DNA of 13,675 nt from Archaeoglobaceae archaeon (GTDB lineage Archaea; Halobacteriota; Archaeoglobi; Archaeoglobales; Archaeoglobaceae), in the NCBI GenBank assembly GCA_025058955.1, contig JANXDV010000022.1, positions 1 through 13,675 of the forward strand, in the 5' to 3' direction. The first letter of the stretch is position 1. Each line of letters starts with the position of its first letter. The position numbers and the translations under genes were made by a program. Below the pieces are notes generated by a model that saw only the letters and a program-made list of their open reading frames with translations, had not been told where the DNA came from and searched no databases. This document shows, in pieces, positions 13,133-13,675 of the stretch.

Positions 13133-13675
13133 ATGGGGGAATTAAAAATTCTCATGTTCGTAGCTCCAAGAATTGAGTTCGGAGAAAAAGCTCTTGAAAG
13201 CCTTAAAGCTGAGAAATACAATAGAGTGCTCGTTTTTACAGATAAAAATCTGAAAAAGCTTGGTTATCTCGAATTTCTGCTTCAAAATTTGAATGCGGAA
13301 AAAATAGAAGTCTTTGACGATATAGAAGGTGAGCCAGATACTAAGTTGGCGATAAAATGTTCTGAATTTGCCAAAAAGGTTGATCCTGAGCTGATCATAG
13401 CTCTTGGTGGTGGAAGCGTTATAGATCTGGCAAAATTTGCAAGAATTGGTATGGAAGTGAGCGTTGAGCCAAGAGAAGTGAGAGCAAAGACAAATCTTAA
13501 GGCTATGGGATTTAAAAGAAAAGCAAAGCTGATAACTGTGCCAACAACAAGTGGAAGTGGTGCGGACGCTACGCTGGCGGTGATGCTTAGGGAAGGAAAT
13601 TCTAAGATCTCTGCAATAAATTTCGAGTTCATACCTGATATGACGATCCTTGACTATAGATTGGTTGAAAAGATG
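13133..13675 (+). CDS. Iron-containing alcohol dehydrogenase, N-terminal 181 residues (runs off window)
   Basis: The visible part is the Rossmann-like N-terminal domain of a group III (iron-activated) alcohol dehydrogenase. It opens with FVAPRIEFGEKALESL, typical of the family, and has the NAD(P)-binding GGGSVIDLAK (92-101), VPTTSGSGADAT (136-147, where most members have a GTGSE-like sequence) and FIPDMTILDYRLV. The iron ligands (one Asp, three His) lie further on, outside the window. The start is uncertain: ATG 13133 gives MGELKILMFVAPR, while ATG 13154 gives MFVAPR with a better-placed TATA-like element; neither has a ribosome binding site. It diverges from AOR, and alcohol plus aldehyde oxidation by the pair is a reasonable guess. 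The reading frame stays open to the last base. Confidence 0.85.
   Translation, partial: MGELKILMFVAPRIEFGEKALESLKAEKYNRVLVFTDKNLKKLGYLEFLLQNLNAEKIEVFDDIEGEPDTKLAIKCSEFAKKVDPELIIALGGGSVIDLAKFARIGMEVSVEPREVRAKTNLKAMGFKRKAKLITVPTTSGSGADATLAVMLREGNSKISAINFEFIPDMTILDYRLVEKM

Noticed and set aside
1..13675. CRISPR arrays, insertion sequences, tRNA or rRNA genes
   Set aside because: No spaced direct repeats, transposase-like frames, terminal repeats or recognisable structural RNA were seen on reading either strand.

Overview
This window looks like archaeal chromosome, most likely from the Archaeoglobales (Archaeoglobus/Ferroglobus-type sulfur-metabolising or metal-respiring hyperthermophiles). The reasons are an Alba chromatin protein, a DUF371 protein, a DsrC-type sulfur carrier, a tungsten aldehyde:ferredoxin oxidoreductase, an archaeal iron-sulfur flavoprotein, a COG4030/EhaR-like HAD protein, TATA boxes about 25 bases before start codons, and a recurrent GGTGAT-type ribosome binding site set 3-4 bases from the start. 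The assignment rests on gene content only; the species is not resolved.

Left part (1-3355): the 5' end of a minus-strand PAS-domain protein diverges, over one shared TATA box, from a tight plus-strand operon of an asparagine-synthase-like ligase lacking the glutaminase nucleophile, a HAD-fold protein that overlaps it by 97 bases, and an iron-sulfur flavoprotein. This operon converges on a dsrC gene read from its own short-leader promoter.

Middle part (3355-9514): on the minus strand lie a 57-residue zinc ribbon, a sodium:solute symporter (SSS family) preceded by a 47-residue membrane protein, and pyrD. The pyrD gene diverges from alba and DUF371 on the plus strand. DUF371 overlaps, tail to tail, a second SSS symporter that is translationally coupled (ATGA junctions) to a 29-residue single-membrane-span peptide and to a PaaK-family acyl-CoA ligase. 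This second minus-strand unit reads as 'activate and import an organic, perhaps aromatic, acid'. Three of the genes here (57, 47 and 29 residues) are very small and easy to miss.

Right part (9515-13675): a 226-base regulatory gap carries an inverted repeat flanking the paaK TATA box. After it comes a three-gene plus-strand cluster of DUF2589-type paralogues of unknown function; this is the least understood unit of the window and the best candidate for an undescribed system. Its last stop codon abuts the stop codon of a minus-strand AOR gene. AOR diverges from an iron-containing alcohol dehydrogenase that runs off the window edge. Together, ADH plus AOR could connect an alcohol, its aldehyde and the acid with NAD(P)H and ferredoxin, and the nearby PaaK-type ligase could make the CoA thioester; that pathway link is inference.

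Promoter layout is unusually readable. Several first genes (PAS protein, pyrD, the 47-residue gene, paaK, the zinc ribbon) have a TATA box about 25 bases from the start codon and no ribosome binding site, so they are predicted to be leaderless, whereas internal and short-leader genes use the GGTGAT signal.
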